DNA from: Gilliamella sp. wkB178
Lineage (GTDB): Bacteria; Pseudomonadota; Gammaproteobacteria; Enterobacterales; Orbaceae
Assembly: GCF_001690705.1 (NCBI RefSeq)
Contig: NZ_LZGK01000013.1
Span: 248,001-312,000, forward strand
DNA length: 64,000 bases
Reading direction: 5' to 3'
Made by a program: the position numbers and the translations under genes
In this document: positions 18,501-30,173 of the stretch, one piece after another
Layout of the letters: each line of letters begins with the position of its first letter
How positions within the stretch are numbered: position 1 is the first letter of the stretch
The notes under the pieces: generated by a model
What the model was told of the DNA's origin: nothing
Databases searched by the model: none
Seen by the model: only the letters and a program-made list of their open reading frames with translations

Positions 18501-20327
18501 GTGATTGAAAATTTAAGAAATATAGCCATTATTGCACACGTTGACCATGGTAAAACCACCTTGGTTGATAAGTTATTGAAACAATCCGGCACGCTTGATA
18601 ATTTGCGTGGTGAGGAAAATGAACGAATAATGGACTCAAACGCGCTTGAAAAAGAACGCGGTATTACTATTTTAGCTAAAAATACAGCTATAAACTGGAA
18701 TGGTTATCGAATTAATATTGTGGATACTCCGGGGCATGCTGACTTTGGTGGTGAAGTTGAACGTGTAATGTCAATGGTTGATTCAGTGTTATTGCTGGTA
18801 GATGCCATGGATGGACCAATGCCTCAAACGCGCTTTGTGACTCAAAAAGCTTTTGCTTATGGCTTAAAACCAATTGTAGTTATTAATAAAGTTGACCGCC
18901 CGGGTGCACGTCCGGATTGGGTAGTTGATCAGGTATTCGATCTATTTGTTAATTTAGGTGCTACCGATGAACAATTAGACTTTCCAATAGTTTATGCTTC
19001 TGCGCTAATGGGTATTGCGGGGCTGGATCATGAAGTTATGGCTCCAGACATGACCCCATTATTCGAAGCGATTGTCAAATACGTTGAGCCACCAAAAGTG
19101 GATTTAGATGGTCCATTCCAAATGCAAATATCACAACTTGATTATAATAATTATGTTGGCGTAATTGGTATTGGTCGCATTAAACGTGGTCGTGTTAAAC
19201 CAAATCAGCAAGTCACGATTGTCGATAGTGAAGGTAACAAACGTACCGGTAAAGTAGGGCAAGTATTAGGTCATTTAGGTTTACAGCGCTATGAAGCCGA
19301 AGTTGCTGAAGCGGGTGACATTATTGCTTTAACTGGTCTTGGTGAACTCGGTATTTCGGACACTATTTGTGATAATAATGCGGTGGAAGCCTTACCGGCA
19401 TTAAGTGTGGACGAACCAACAGTGACTATGTTCTTTAATGTTAACAACTCGCCTTTTGCTGGTAAAGAAGGTAAATTTGTGACTTCGCGCCAAATTTTGG
19501 AACGTTTAAATAAAGAGTTAGTGCATAACGTGGCGCTGCGAGTTGAAGAAACTCCGGATCCTGATGCCTTTAAAGTGTCTGGTCGTGGTGAACTACATTT
19601 ATCAGTGTTAATCGAAAACATGCGCCGTGAAGGCTATGAGTTAGGTGTTTCCCGTCCTAAAGTTATTTATCGTGAAATTGATGGTAAAAAACAAGAACCA
19701 TTCGAACAAGTCACCCTCGATATTGAAGAACAACATCAAGGTTCGGTGATGGAAGCACTAGGTTTACGTAAAGGTGATTTAACCAATATGTTACCTGATG
19801 GCAAAGGCCGAGTGCGTTTAGATTATGTTATTCCAAGCCGAGGACTGATTGGTTTTAGAACTGAGTTTATGACTATGACTTCGGGTACTGGTTTACTTTA
19901 TTCAACCTTTAGTCATTATGATGATGTGCGTCCGGGTGAAATTGGCCAACGTAATAATGGGGTAATGATTTCAAACGGTACCGGTAAAGCACTGGCGTAT
20001 GCTTTATATAGCTTGCAAGATCGTGGTAAGTTGTTCATTGGTCATGGTGCAGAGGTTTATGAAGGTCAAATTATTGGTATTCATACGCGTTCCAATGATT
20101 TAACCGTTAACTGTTTAACTGGTAAAAAATTAACTAACATGCGAGCGTCAGGTACAGATGAAGCAACTACGTTGTCACCACCAGTTAAGATGTCATTAGA
20201 ACAAGCATTAGAGTTTATTGATGATGATGAATTAGTAGAAGTAACACCATTGTCTATCCGTTTACGTAAACGTCATTTAACTGAGAATGATCGTAAGCGT
20301 GCCTTTAGAAGTAATAATAAAGACTAG
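18501..20327 (+). CDS. typA: Translational GTPase TypA/BipA
   Basis: Ribosome-binding GTPase of 608 aa, needed for ribosome assembly and stress adaptation. G1 [10 protein letters not shown]2 around RGITI, G3 [15 protein letters not shown] and G4 [10 protein letters not shown] are present, followed by EF-G-like domains and the BipA C-terminal domain. The annotated start could instead be GTG/ATG codons a few bases away; this one gives [11 protein letters not shown], as expected. Monocistronic, with a terminator at 20373. Confidence 0.98.
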   Translation: MIENLRNIAIIAHVDHGKTTLVDKLLKQSGTLDNLRGEENERIMDSNALEKERGITILAKNTAINWNGYRINIVDTPGHADFGGEVERVMSMVDSVLLLVDAMDGPMPQTRFVTQKAFAYGLKPIVVINKVDRPGARPDWVVDQVFDLFVNLGATDEQLDFPIVYASALMGIAGLDHEVMAPDMTPLFEAIVKYVEPPKVDLDGPFQMQISQLDYNNYVGVIGIGRIKRGRVKPNQQVTIVDSEGNKRTGKVGQVLGHLGLQRYEAEVAEAGDIIALTGLGELGISDTICDNNAVEALPALSVDEPTVTMFFNVNNSPFAGKEGKFVTSRQILERLNKELVHNVALRVEETPDPDAFKVSGRGELHLSVLIENMRREGYELGVSRPKVIYREIDGKKQEPFEQVTLDIEEQHQGSVMEALGLRKGDLTNMLPDGKGRVRLDYVIPSRGLIGFRTEFMTMTSGTGLLYSTFSHYDDVRPGEIGQRNNGVMISNGTGKALAYALYSLQDRGKLFIGHGAEVYEGQIIGIHTRSNDLTVNCLTGKKLTNMRASGTDEATTLSPPVKMSLEQALEFIDDDELVEVTPLSIRLRKRHLTENDRKRAFRSNNKD

Positions 20328-20372
20328 TTTATGGTGGTTTATTAACGATAACAGCTACTTTAAAATGAAAAG

Positions 20373-20397
20373 CCTCGCTAATTAGCGAGGTTTTTTT
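20373..20397. terminator. Rho-independent terminator of typA overlapping the next gene's end
   Basis: CCTCGCTAATTAGCGAGG (20373-20390) is a perfect palindromic hairpin followed by seven T. It ends typA on +. The stop codon of the convergent ferredoxin gene (20378-20380 on -) lies inside the stem, so the hairpin is part of that coding sequence's 3' end. Confidence 0.85.
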
Positions 20398-20908
20398 GGG
20401 CTTTTACTCTAGCAATAGCATCGGCAACAAATTGTTTGCGATCTGTTGGGGTGTTAGCATGGCTATTTACCATATCATTGGGTGCTAGTGAAGCAACAGT
20501 AAGGTTTTTCTTAGCTCTTACTCTGGCAATAGCATCAGCAACTGACTGTTTACGATCTTTTGGCTTGTTAGTATTGGTGTTAACCGGCATTGTCCGCTGG
20601 AATAAGATAGTTGGCGGCACTAGTTGATTTTGAGTTAAGCGTAGCTGTTTTTGCTCAGTTAATTGTAATTCTTCTTGTACTGTTAATGCGGTACCTAGTG
20701 TACTTAAAGTAATACAATCGGTTGGGCAGGTATTAATACAGTTACTACATGAGGTACAAAATTGGGGCAAAATAGTGTGTAATACTTGTTTGCTCCCAAC
20801 GATCGCATCAGTGGGGCAAACGCGAATGCATTTGCCGCAGCCAATACAATTTTCTTCATCAATAAAAGCTTTATAGACTTGTTGGTTTTGCATGATAACT
20901 TCTTGCAT
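20378..20908 (-). CDS. Two-[4Fe-4S] ferredoxin with RnfB/RnfC-like tail
   Basis: A 176-aa soluble iron-sulphur protein with two adjacent [4Fe-4S] motifs, [12 protein letters not shown] (about residues 21-32) and [12 protein letters not shown] (about 51-62), like the ferredoxin domain of RnfB. The C-terminal half carries two copies of DRKQ(S/F)VADAIARV(R/K)A(K/Q)K separated by a linker, the kind of repeat seen at the C-terminus of RnfC. It lacks the RnfB membrane anchor. Its ATG overlaps the TAA of fhs by one base, so it is co-translated with formate-tetrahydrofolate ligase. An internal ATG at 20893 is a second possible start. Partner unknown. Confidence 0.8.
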   Translation of the reverse strand: MQEVIMQNQQVYKAFIDEENCIGCGKCIRVCPTDAIVGSKQVLHTILPQFCTSCSNCINTCPTDCITLSTLGTALTVQEELQLTEQKQLRLTQNQLVPPTILFQRTMPVNTNTNKPKDRKQSVADAIARVRAKKNLTVASLAPNDMVNSHANTPTDRKQFVADAIARVKAQKNLAN

Positions 20909-22608
20909 TAACTTAAACCTACAATATTACCATCTTTGTCAATATCGATGTGGCGATAAGCTGGGTTAGTACCTAGCCCAGGCATGGTCATAACATTACC
21001 GGCATAAACCCGAATAAAACCAGCACCAGCCGAAATAGCTAGGTGACTAATATCAACATCAAAGTCAGTAGGTACATTTTTTAAATTGGCATCAGCACTA
21101 ATCGACATCGGTGTTTTGGCAATACAAAGTGGTAAGTGATCGAGCTTCAGTGCTTCAATCTCCTGAATATTCTTTAAAGCTTGATCGGATAGATTGGCTT
21201 TATTGGCACCATATTTTTTTACCATAGTTTGGATTTTATCAATTAAAGGCATATTATCCGGATAAGGTAATTTAATCTCACTTGGCATGTCGCATGCTTT
21301 AATCACATGTTGAGCCAATTTTGCAGTACCTTTGCCACCTTGAGTAAAGGCTTCACTCACTTCACAAGCAAAGGCACCATGTTCAATGGCATATTGTTGT
21401 AAAAAGGCCAACTCTTCTTCACTATCATGTGGAAAGCGGTTAATAGCAACAATCACTTGTAGGCCATAACTTTTGGCATTATTGATGTGCCAAGCTAAGT
21501 TAGCGGCACCCAGTTCCAGTAGTTCCACATTAGACTCTGAAACTTCTTTAGGTATAGCTTGTCCTGGTTTGATGTTGTATTTGCCACTATTGGATTTTAA
21601 ACTACGTACCGTCGCGACTAATACTATACACGCAGCTTTAATACCAGCTTGACGATATTTGATATTAAAGAATTTTTCCATGCCCATGTCCGAACCAAAA
21701 CCAGCTTCTGTGATCACATAATCGGCAACTTGCAAAGCAATGCGATCGGCAATCACTGACGAATTACCATGCGCTATATTGGCAAATGGTCCGGCATGAA
21801 TTAATACTGGGGTATTTTCAACAGTTTGCATCAAGTTGGGATTAATGGCATTTTTCAATAGTACCGTCATCGCGCCAGCAACTTCAAGTTGTTCGGCAGT
21901 AATAGCTTCACCTTGGGTATTATACGCTAAAATAATGCGACCAATACGTGCCCGCATATCGTGTAAATCGGAAGCTAAAGCTAAAATTGCCATTAATTCA
22001 GAGGCCGCAGTAATTTCAAAGCCATCACGGCGCTCAATACCATTAACACCACCACCCACTCCAACAGTAATATGGCGTAAAGCCCGATCGTTATGATCGA
22101 TAACTCGCTTCCAAACAATGCGATTTTGGTCGATATTTAAACGCGGTAGACCAGTTTGTGCGGTAAATTCATCACCTAGGCGATCTTCATGATAAAGCCT
22201 GGCATCTAATGCTGCTGAAGCTAAATCATGGGCGGCGGTAATGGCATGAATATCACCAGTTAAATGTAAATTTAAAGTCTCCATTGGGATTACTTCGGCT
22301 TGACCACCGCCTGCGGCACCACCTTTCACCCCAAAAACAGGCCCTAAACTTGGTTGCCGAATACAGGCAATTGCCTTTTTACCAAGGTAATTTAATCCTT
22401 CACTAAGTCCGATAGTATTAACTGTTTTGCCTTCGCCTAGCGGGGTAGGTGTGATTGCAGTAACTAATACCAGCTTACCTTGAGGTTGGTTTTTATTTGC
22501 TTGGATAATGGCTAAATCAATTTTGGCAACATGTTTACCATAAGGTAAAACATAGGCTTCAGGAATATTACATTGGGCAGCAATTTCGGTAATTGGGCGT
22601 AAAGGCAT
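20908..22608 (-). CDS. fhs: Formate--tetrahydrofolate ligase
   Basis: ATP-dependent ligase making 10-formyl-THF from formate and THF. The P-loop [10 protein letters not shown], the [19 protein letters not shown] segment and [10 protein letters not shown] are diagnostic, and 566 aa is the usual length. In fermenting bacteria it lets formate feed one-carbon metabolism. It is followed directly by the ferredoxin gene (one-base overlap), an uncommon partner. No folD or fdh gene is in the window. Confidence 0.97.
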   Translation of the reverse strand: MPLRPITEIAAQCNIPEAYVLPYGKHVAKIDLAIIQANKNQPQGKLVLVTAITPTPLGEGKTVNTIGLSEGLNYLGKKAIACIRQPSLGPVFGVKGGAAGGGQAEVIPMETLNLHLTGDIHAITAAHDLASAALDARLYHEDRLGDEFTAQTGLPRLNIDQNRIVWKRVIDHNDRALRHITVGVGGGVNGIERRDGFEITAASELMAILALASDLHDMRARIGRIILAYNTQGEAITAEQLEVAGAMTVLLKNAINPNLMQTVENTPVLIHAGPFANIAHGNSSVIADRIALQVADYVITEAGFGSDMGMEKFFNIKYRQAGIKAACIVLVATVRSLKSNSGKYNIKPGQAIPKEVSESNVELLELGAANLAWHINNAKSYGLQVIVAINRFPHDSEEELAFLQQYAIEHGAFACEVSEAFTQGGKGTAKLAQHVIKACDMPSEIKLPYPDNMPLIDKIQTMVKKYGANKANLSDQALKNIQEIEALKLDHLPLCIAKTPMSISADANLKNVPTDFDVDISHLAISAGAGFIRVYAGNVMTMPGLGTNPAYRHIDIDKDGNIVGLS

Positions 22609-22759
22609 TTTAGTTCTCGTCTAATAATAATCAGGCTCTCAGTATAAATAATTTAAATAGCCGAATAAAGCAGCAAATGCGTGTTTATTAAATTTAGGCA
22701 CAATCATTGATTATATTGCTATAATAGAACCATCATTCAATCAAAAGGATCATAATTAA

Positions 22760-23869
22760 ATGCATTGGTTTTCAGAATATTCGCTGTTTTTAGCAGAAAC
22801 CGCCACCGTAGTAATTGCTATTTTGGCTGTACTTGTTTTTATTTTAAGTCAACGACGGAAACTAGCTACTGCTGCCGGGCATTTATCCGTCAAAGATGTG
22901 AGTAAAGAATATGAGCAAATCAAAGATGATATGCTGATGTCAAGTATGGATGAGCTTGAAGCAAAGTTGTTTACTAAAGATCTTAAAAAACAAAAAAAAC
23001 TGGAAAAGAAACAAGCAAAAATTGCGGCTAAGCAGAAAAAGAAAGCCGCGAAAAATAATGAGCAATCTGCTAACCAATCAACTGTAACAGATCCTGTAAC
23101 ACCAACAACAAAGGATACATCTGATAAAGCAAAAGCTAAATTATTTGTATTGTCTTTTAACGGCAGTATGGATGCGCATGAAGTTGAAGAATTACGTCAA
23201 GAAATTACTGCGGTGCTGGCTATTATTAAACCCGAAGATGAAGTAGTGGTTAAATTAGAAAGCCCGGGTGGTGTGGTTCATGGTTATGGGTTGGCCGCTT
23301 CACAATTATTACGTTTTCGAACTCGCGAAATTCCTTTTACGGCAGTGGTGGATAAAGTGGCTGCCAGTGGTGGCTATATGATGGCTTGTACTGCAAATAA
23401 AATTGTGGCTGCCCCCTTTGCCATTGTGGGTTCTATTGGGGTAGTAGCGCAAATTCCTAACTTTAATCGGTTACTTAAAAAACATGATGTGGATATTGAG
23501 TTACAAACTGCCGGTGCCTACAAACGTACACTGACTATGTTTGGTGAAAACACTGATGAAGGTCGGCAGAAATTCAAACAAGAACTTGAAGAAACCCATT
23601 TATTATTTAAAGACTTTGTTAAAGAATACCGACCAAATGTGGATATAGAACAAGTGGCAACCGGTGAACATTGGTTTGCTAGCCAAGCTAAAGACAAAGG
23701 TTTAGTCGACGAAATTAGCACCAGTGATGATTTTATTCTATCTCATTTAGAGTCACATAAAATCATATCGGTAAAATACCAGCGCAAACAAAAACTATCA
23801 GAAAAGCTATCTAAAAACGTAGTTAAAGGTCTGGAACGACTTTTTCTTAGACATGAAAAAGGGCTGTAA
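22760..23869 (+). CDS. sohB: SohB-type S49 membrane peptidase
   Basis: Membrane-anchored serine peptidase of family S49 (protease IV relatives), 369 aa. One N-terminal helix (about 9-30) is followed by a Lys-rich coiled linker (KKQKKLEKKQ, about 75-95) and the peptidase domain. The Ser/Lys dyad is visible: Ser203 in DKVAASGGYMMA and Lys255 in GAYKRTLTMFG. The active site faces the periplasm. SohB's cellular substrate is not well known. The stop codon lies in the loop of the terminator. Confidence 0.94.
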   Translation: MHWFSEYSLFLAETATVVIAILAVLVFILSQRRKLATAAGHLSVKDVSKEYEQIKDDMLMSSMDELEAKLFTKDLKKQKKLEKKQAKIAAKQKKKAAKNNEQSANQSTVTDPVTPTTKDTSDKAKAKLFVLSFNGSMDAHEVEELRQEITAVLAIIKPEDEVVVKLESPGGVVHGYGLAASQLLRFRTREIPFTAVVDKVAASGGYMMACTANKIVAAPFAIVGSIGVVAQIPNFNRLLKKHDVDIELQTAGAYKRTLTMFGENTDEGRQKFKQELEETHLLFKDFVKEYRPNVDIEQVATGEHWFASQAKDKGLVDEISTSDDFILSHLESHKIISVKYQRKQKLSEKLSKNVVKGLERLFLRHEKGL

Positions 23870-23879
23870 AAGCCCTTTT
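23857..23879 (+). terminator. Terminator of sohB
   Basis: AAAAGGGCT (23857-23865) pairs with AGCCCTTTT (23871-23879) around a five-base loop that contains the sohB stop codon. The descending arm ends in four T. Confidence 0.8.
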
Positions 23880-24003
23880 ATAACCTTCATTTTATGAGTA
23901 TATTAATGGAAACAATAATTTTTATTCTATAATGTTTAGCCGTTAACCAAATCATTGCATATCATCTTTCCTTACAATAAAAAAGTAGTAATAAAAGATC
24001 TTC

Positions 24004-24089
24004 TAACGATATAATTAATCGTTAAAACTAACTATCTATTATTTAATAAGCAGTTTAATATATAACTGTATTCAAAATTTGCTGAATAC
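24004..24089. promoter_or_regulatory. Dyad and hairpin upstream of aspT
   Basis: TAACGAT (24004-24010) and ATCGTTA (24018-24024) form a 21-base operator-like dyad. Further down, GTATTCA (24068-24074) pairs with TGAATAC (24083-24089) around an eight-base loop, 60 bases before the aspT start and followed by a pyrimidine-rich run ending in seven or more T (24122-24129). The first could bind a regulator, the second could form an RNA leader structure. Neither is tied to a known factor. Confidence 0.35.
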
Positions 24090-24148
24090 GGCTCCAATTC
24101 CCTACATTTCTTTCTTACTTCTTTTTTTTATGCTTGAGGACAATTATC

Positions 24149-25849
24149 ATGCTTCAATGGCTTTTGAATTGGATTTTAGATGGACTTAAACATTCACCTG
24201 AAATTCTTTTGTTTTTATCGTTAAGTTTAGGGTATTTAATTGGTGGTATTCGAATCGGTAAATTCCAACTTGGTGGCGTTGCTGGTTCATTGTTAGTCGC
24301 GGTAGCATTAAGTGTGTTTGGCGTCACCGTTGATGCCGGTGTTAAAGCCGTGTTATTCGCATTATTCATTTATGCTGTTGGTTTTGAAAGTGGCCCGCAG
24401 TTTTTCCGTTCCCTTGGTGTTAAAACTTTGCGGGAAATCTTTTTAGCATTGTTTATTGCTGTTGCCGGGTTAATTACAGTAGTTGTATTAGCTAAAATAT
24501 TTAATTTAGATAAAGGGTTAGCAGCAGGTTTAGCCGCCGGTGGTTTAACGCAATCAGCTATTATGGGGACAGCATCCGATGCTTTATCACAACTTGGTTT
24601 AAGTGCGGATGAGCTTAGTAAATTACAAAGTAATGTTACTATAGGCTATGCGGTTACTTATATATTCGGTTCTTTAGGTGCGATTATTGTGTGTGTGAAT
24701 ATTCTACCAAAAATAATGGGTCGGGATATTCGCGATGATGCTATGAAAGCTGAAGCCGAACAACTTAATGGATCGCTATTATTAGGTAACAATCAAAATT
24801 TAGCCTTGTCTGATATTAGTGGGCGCCTTTATCGTATAACAAATAATATTGCGCAAACTGTTGCTCAGATTGAACAAAAATTAAATGGTATCAGTGTTGA
24901 ACGTATTAAACGTGGTAATAAAATCATTGAAGCAGCTCCGGATACTGCCTTAAAAGCCAAAGATATTATTTTAGTGGTAGGGCATCGTAATGCCATGATT
25001 AAAGCGCATGAGTTATTTGGTTCTGAAGTTAACTCGGCTTCTGGCATGGATATTATTATGAATACTCAAGATGTAGAGATGCGTAATACTCGTTATGTCG
25101 GTGAGAGTTTAAAACAAGTATTGGCATCTGATGAGGTAATGAAATTAAAACATGGTATTTATCTCATTGCTATTCATCGCGATGGTCAACCACTTAATCT
25201 CAATGACGATATTCATTTACAATTGGGCGATATTATTACTGTTTATGGCGCTGATAGTGATTTAAAACGTGTCATTGATAGGATTGGTGCACCAATTACT
25301 AAGAGTGAAAAAACTGATTGGATCTTCCATGGTTTAGGATTAGTTGTTGGACTGATTATTGGTTTGATTGTCATTCGGGTTAGTGGTATTCCAATCACTC
25401 TTGGTGCTGGTGGTGGTGCATTGCTTTCCGGTTTAATATTTGGTTGGTACCGTTCCCTACATCAAACTATGGGTAATATTCCAACAGGTGCACTGCAATT
25501 ATTAAAAGATTTTGGTCTGGCAGGTTTTGTTGCGGTTGTTGGTCTAAGTTCTGGATTACAGGCGATTAATACTATTCGTGAACAAGGTTTATCCCTTTTC
25601 CTTATTGGGATTGTAGTAACTCTATTACCAATGATTTTAGCTATCTATTTTGGTAAATATGTCCTTGGTTATAAAAATGCGGCGGTGTTTGCGGGTGCGC
25701 TTTCAGGTGCACGCAGTGCCAATCCGGCATTTGGTGAAGTACTTAATAAAGCGGGTAATTCTACTCCTACCAACTCTTTTGCTATTACTTATGCTCTAGC
25801 TAATGTATTCCTAACTTTATTAGGTCCATTGGTTGTGGCTTTTGTTTAA
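24149..25849 (+). CDS. aspT: Aspartate:alanine antiporter AspT
   Basis: Inner-membrane exchanger of the AAE family, 566 aa. It has two blocks of five to six helices (about 10-185 and 385-566) around a cytoplasmic pair of TrkA-C/RCK domains (about 200-375). It exchanges external aspartate for internal alanine. ATG 24149 is preceded by GAGGA at eight bases; an in-frame TTG at 24134 would lie upstream of that site. The gene for aspartate 4-decarboxylase follows after 28 bases, completing an electrogenic cycle that yields proton motive force and raises internal pH. Confidence 0.94.
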   Translation: MLQWLLNWILDGLKHSPEILLFLSLSLGYLIGGIRIGKFQLGGVAGSLLVAVALSVFGVTVDAGVKAVLFALFIYAVGFESGPQFFRSLGVKTLREIFLALFIAVAGLITVVVLAKIFNLDKGLAAGLAAGGLTQSAIMGTASDALSQLGLSADELSKLQSNVTIGYAVTYIFGSLGAIIVCVNILPKIMGRDIRDDAMKAEAEQLNGSLLLGNNQNLALSDISGRLYRITNNIAQTVAQIEQKLNGISVERIKRGNKIIEAAPDTALKAKDIILVVGHRNAMIKAHELFGSEVNSASGMDIIMNTQDVEMRNTRYVGESLKQVLASDEVMKLKHGIYLIAIHRDGQPLNLNDDIHLQLGDIITVYGADSDLKRVIDRIGAPITKSEKTDWIFHGLGLVVGLIIGLIVIRVSGIPITLGAGGGALLSGLIFGWYRSLHQTMGNIPTGALQLLKDFGLAGFVAVVGLSSGLQAINTIREQGLSLFLIGIVVTLLPMILAIYFGKYVLGYKNAAVFAGALSGARSANPAFGEVLNKAGNSTPTNSFAITYALANVFLTLLGPLVVAFV

Positions 25850-25853
25850 TTGA

Positions 25854-27473
<1,620 letters not shown>

Positions 27474-27521
27474 CCTAGCTTAAATATAAAAACTAATATC
27501 TTTGAAAAGGTATTTAAAACC

Positions 27522-27548
27522 AAACCCTAGTTCAGCTAGGGTTTTTTT
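27522..27548 (+). terminator. Terminator of aspT-aspD
   Basis: AAACCCTAG pairs with CTAGGGTTT around the loop TTCAG, followed by a run of seven T ending near 27548. Confidence 0.85.
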
Positions 27549-27748
27549 GTGTTTATTATGTTATTAAAAATTTATTTTTTAATAATGTGTTATGCCCGTA
27601 AAGTGATAAAGCCTTAAAGAATTTCTCCTTAATTATTTTTAGATAAAGGCTAATTTTATTGATTAATCAAATTAGGTTATTATTGAGTAATATTATTTAT
27701 AAAAAGTAATAACAATTTTTAAGCAACAATACAATATAAGGATATATT

Positions 27749-28924
27749 ATGAATTCTCACCATTTAGCTACTGCGATGGCGACAACTATTAATCAAGTTA
27801 ATCATGATGCTGTAGAAAATAAACGCATTGTTGGTTCTGTCGTTATAGTGGCTAAAAATGGTGAAATCATTTATCAACAAGCGAGTGGTTATGCGAATCG
27901 CGAACAGCAAATACCCATGCATACTGACTTGCTATTTTTATTATCATCGGTAACTAAACCAATAGTGACAGCGGCGGCTTTACGGTTAGTTGAACAAGGG
28001 GTACTGGATCTACAATCGCCAGTTACCGATTATCTTCCTAATTTTACACCAAAACTTGCTAGTGGCGAGCAACCGGTTATAACTTTACATCATTTACTGA
28101 CGCATAGTGCAGGATTGAAGTATCGGTGTGACGAACCTAATGGTAAAGGTAATTATAATTCTTTGCAGATTTCTGATGGCTTTGACCAAATTGCTATAAG
28201 CATCGACGAGAATCTTAAGCGCTTATCCCAAGCCACACTTATTTACCCACCGGGTACTAATTGGTGCTATTCATTAGCCCTCGATGTGTTAGGTGCGGTA
28301 TTGGCAGCTGCCACCAAACAATTATTAGCAACGGTCATTAAAACACTAATCACTGAACCATTAAACATGTCACAAACAGGTTTTGCTGTTTCTGAAAGTA
28401 GTCAGTTAGTGACCCATTATTATGATGCCTCTCCTGAACCGTTGCCAATGCCAAGCCCATATTTTATGCATTTAGGTGACTCATGGAATAATGGCATTTT
28501 ATCTTATGATCCTAAACGCATATTCAATAAACATGCTTACCAATCTGGTGGTGCCGGAATGGTTGGCAATGCGCCTGAATTTATGCAATTTTTATTAGCA
28601 TTAACCGCAACAAATAATCCAATAAGCCAACAAAAATTTATGGATAAAATGGCTCAATGCTATGTAAGTAGTAATTATGCAACTCAAGGCCCAGGTTGGG
28701 GATTCGGTTATGGTGGTGCGGTACTTGATAATCCAACTCTAGCTCAAACTCCACAAGGTAAAGGCACAATAGAGTGGGGTGGAATATATGGTCATAATTG
28801 GTTTTACGATCCCCAGCAAGATTTAGCGGTTGTCATTTTTACTAACACAGCGATAGAAGGCATGTCAGGCCTTTACCCAACGCAAATTAAAGATGCCGTT
28901 TACCGTTCATTGTCTTTAATTTGA
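27749..28924 (+). CDS. Beta-lactamase-fold serine hydrolase (class C/esterase type)
   Basis: A 391-aa serine hydrolase of the class C beta-lactamase/penicillin-binding family. The catalytic SxxK is S67-V-T-K70 within FLLSSVTKP. The usual YxN position appears as YSL (NWCYSLALDVLG), and the C-terminal KTG-like position as GGIYGHNWFYD, so it is more like the EstB-type esterases than true lactamases. There is no signal peptide, which argues for a cytoplasmic esterase or peptidase. It stands alone behind an AT-rich promoter region. Substrate unknown. Confidence 0.85.
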   Translation: MNSHHLATAMATTINQVNHDAVENKRIVGSVVIVAKNGEIIYQQASGYANREQQIPMHTDLLFLLSSVTKPIVTAAALRLVEQGVLDLQSPVTDYLPNFTPKLASGEQPVITLHHLLTHSAGLKYRCDEPNGKGNYNSLQISDGFDQIAISIDENLKRLSQATLIYPPGTNWCYSLALDVLGAVLAAATKQLLATVIKTLITEPLNMSQTGFAVSESSQLVTHYYDASPEPLPMPSPYFMHLGDSWNNGILSYDPKRIFNKHAYQSGGAGMVGNAPEFMQFLLALTATNNPISQQKFMDKMAQCYVSSNYATQGPGWGFGYGGAVLDNPTLAQTPQGKGTIEWGGIYGHNWFYDPQQDLAVVIFTNTAIEGMSGLYPTQIKDAVYRSLSLI

Positions 28925-29064
28925 ATATGCTAAATTTGATTCAAGAATATGGATTTAAACTTAAATAACTAAATTTTGATAAAAAATTTTATAATAAGAT
29001 ACAAATCGTTAAAATATTCATATATAATACCGATAAATTTTTTTCGATATAATTATTAAATGAT

Positions 29065-29490
29065 ATGAAAAGTTATAAAGTTTTCCAACATCCGGATGGT
29101 AGAATCGAAGCAGTTAAACAAGGTTGGTCTTGGCCGGCTTTCTTTTTTGGTATTATATGGGCAATTATAAAAAGATTGTGGGGTCTTGTTGGTATCCTTT
29201 GCGGACTCGCGGTGCTGCTATTTTTTATTTCTTTGGCATTTGATCCTATTTCAAGCTCAGGCTATTACTCACAAAGCCAACTCCAATCAGCCGCAGCTTT
29301 AGACTCATTTTTGAATATACTCGCCATAGTTGTTTCTATTGTCTTGGGTCGACAAGGGAATAAGCTAAGAGAACTCAATCTAACCAAAAAGGGTTATCAA
29401 CTTATTCATACTGTTGATGCAGAAAATCCTGATAAGGCGATTGCTGAAGCTAAAACTACTCATAAAAGTGATGCAAGTATCAATATATAG
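29065..29490 (+). CDS. DUF2628 membrane protein
   Basis: Small 141-aa protein starting MKSYKVFQHPDG with the aromatic block GWSWPAFFFGIIWAIIKRLWG that defines DUF2628. Three membrane segments follow, then a soluble tail (KGYQLIHTVDAENPDKAIAEAKT). Members are found in many proteobacteria without a known function. It has no clear partner; a decayed gene region follows. Confidence 0.85.
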   Translation: MKSYKVFQHPDGRIEAVKQGWSWPAFFFGIIWAIIKRLWGLVGILCGLAVLLFFISLAFDPISSSGYYSQSQLQSAAALDSFLNILAIVVSIVLGRQGNKLRELNLTKKGYQLIHTVDAENPDKAIAEAKTTHKSDASINI

Positions 29491-29534
29491 TTATAACAAT
29501 TCTGAATTGATTTAAATAAATCATATTTGCTGGT

Positions 29535-29660
29535 TAATTTAAACAATATATCTAATGCTGGTGCTAATGATTCAAGATCACCTTGTGCAGTTAGAGCTGC
29601 AATCAAAACTATACTTTGTTGTTTAGGTGTTGAAGCAAAAGAGCTGGCATCAGTTGTAAA
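29535..29660 (-). pseudogene. Remnant of a carboxymuconolactone decarboxylase-family gene
   Basis: On the minus strand this stretch translates as SSFASTPKQQSIVLIAALT followed by AQGDLESLAPALD, which reads like the N-terminal helix region of carboxymuconolactone decarboxylase/AhpD-type proteins. The rest of the domain, including the catalytic Cys-x2-Cys, is missing and the frame runs on into unrelated sequence. It is joined upstream to a fragment of an alpha/beta hydrolase gene, so an internal deletion probably fused the two. The family call comes from pattern memory, not a search. Confidence 0.5.
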
Positions 29661-29847
29661 CATTGGCGGCAATTTGGATACCATGAAGTTGGTAAGTAAC
29701 AGGGTGAATATTAACTTTACCGGCTACATTTTCGGTAATAGCATTACCATAAGTTAATGTAAACGGATTTTTGCGATAATCATCGGCGACGGCAGAACCA
29801 GCTAATGATGCAGTTACCACTGCGGCTACAACCATTTTTTTTATCAT
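29650..29847 (-). pseudogene. 5' fragment of a secreted alpha/beta hydrolase gene
   Basis: An open frame of 65 codons starts with a clean signal peptide (MIKKMVVAAVVTASLAGSAVA) and continues DDYRKNPFTLTYGNAITENV, then VNIHPVTYQLHGIQIAANVYN before a stop. This matches the beginning of periplasmic dienelactone-hydrolase-like alpha/beta hydrolases, which normally run to about 330 residues. The body with the catalytic triad is absent. The frame breaks where the carboxymuconolactone decarboxylase remnant begins. A short secreted peptide may still be made. Confidence 0.55.
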
Positions 29848-30173
29848 TTTTTCAATCCCTCAAAGTAAGTAGAAAATAAACTGTTAACTCGACTAAACTC
29901 AACCGCATTAATTGCAATACTCATAAAATTATAGTCGTCAATTTAATTGCTTAAATATGCGATCCGTGCAAATGTGTGCCTAATTCTTGCTATATCGATA
30001 TTAGGTAAATCGTAATGGGCTTATTTATGACTGTTGGAGGTTAGAGATTAACTATTTAGCTGGCAACACCAATAACAAATATTAACTCAATGATCTAAAA
30101 TAAATTATTTTATTATTAATATTGATTATTTTAAGTTAACATAATATTTAATAACAGTTTTAGTGGTGAAAAC

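Noticed and set aside
27749-28924. Reading the serine hydrolase as an antibiotic-resistance beta-lactamase
   Set aside because: No signal peptide, YxN replaced by YSL and no KTG box; an esterase-like role is more likely.
29527-29757. Plus-strand open frame antisense to the decayed hydrolase region
   Set aside because: The minus strand carries recognisable protein fragments with a signal peptide; the plus frame has neither and begins without a ribosome site.
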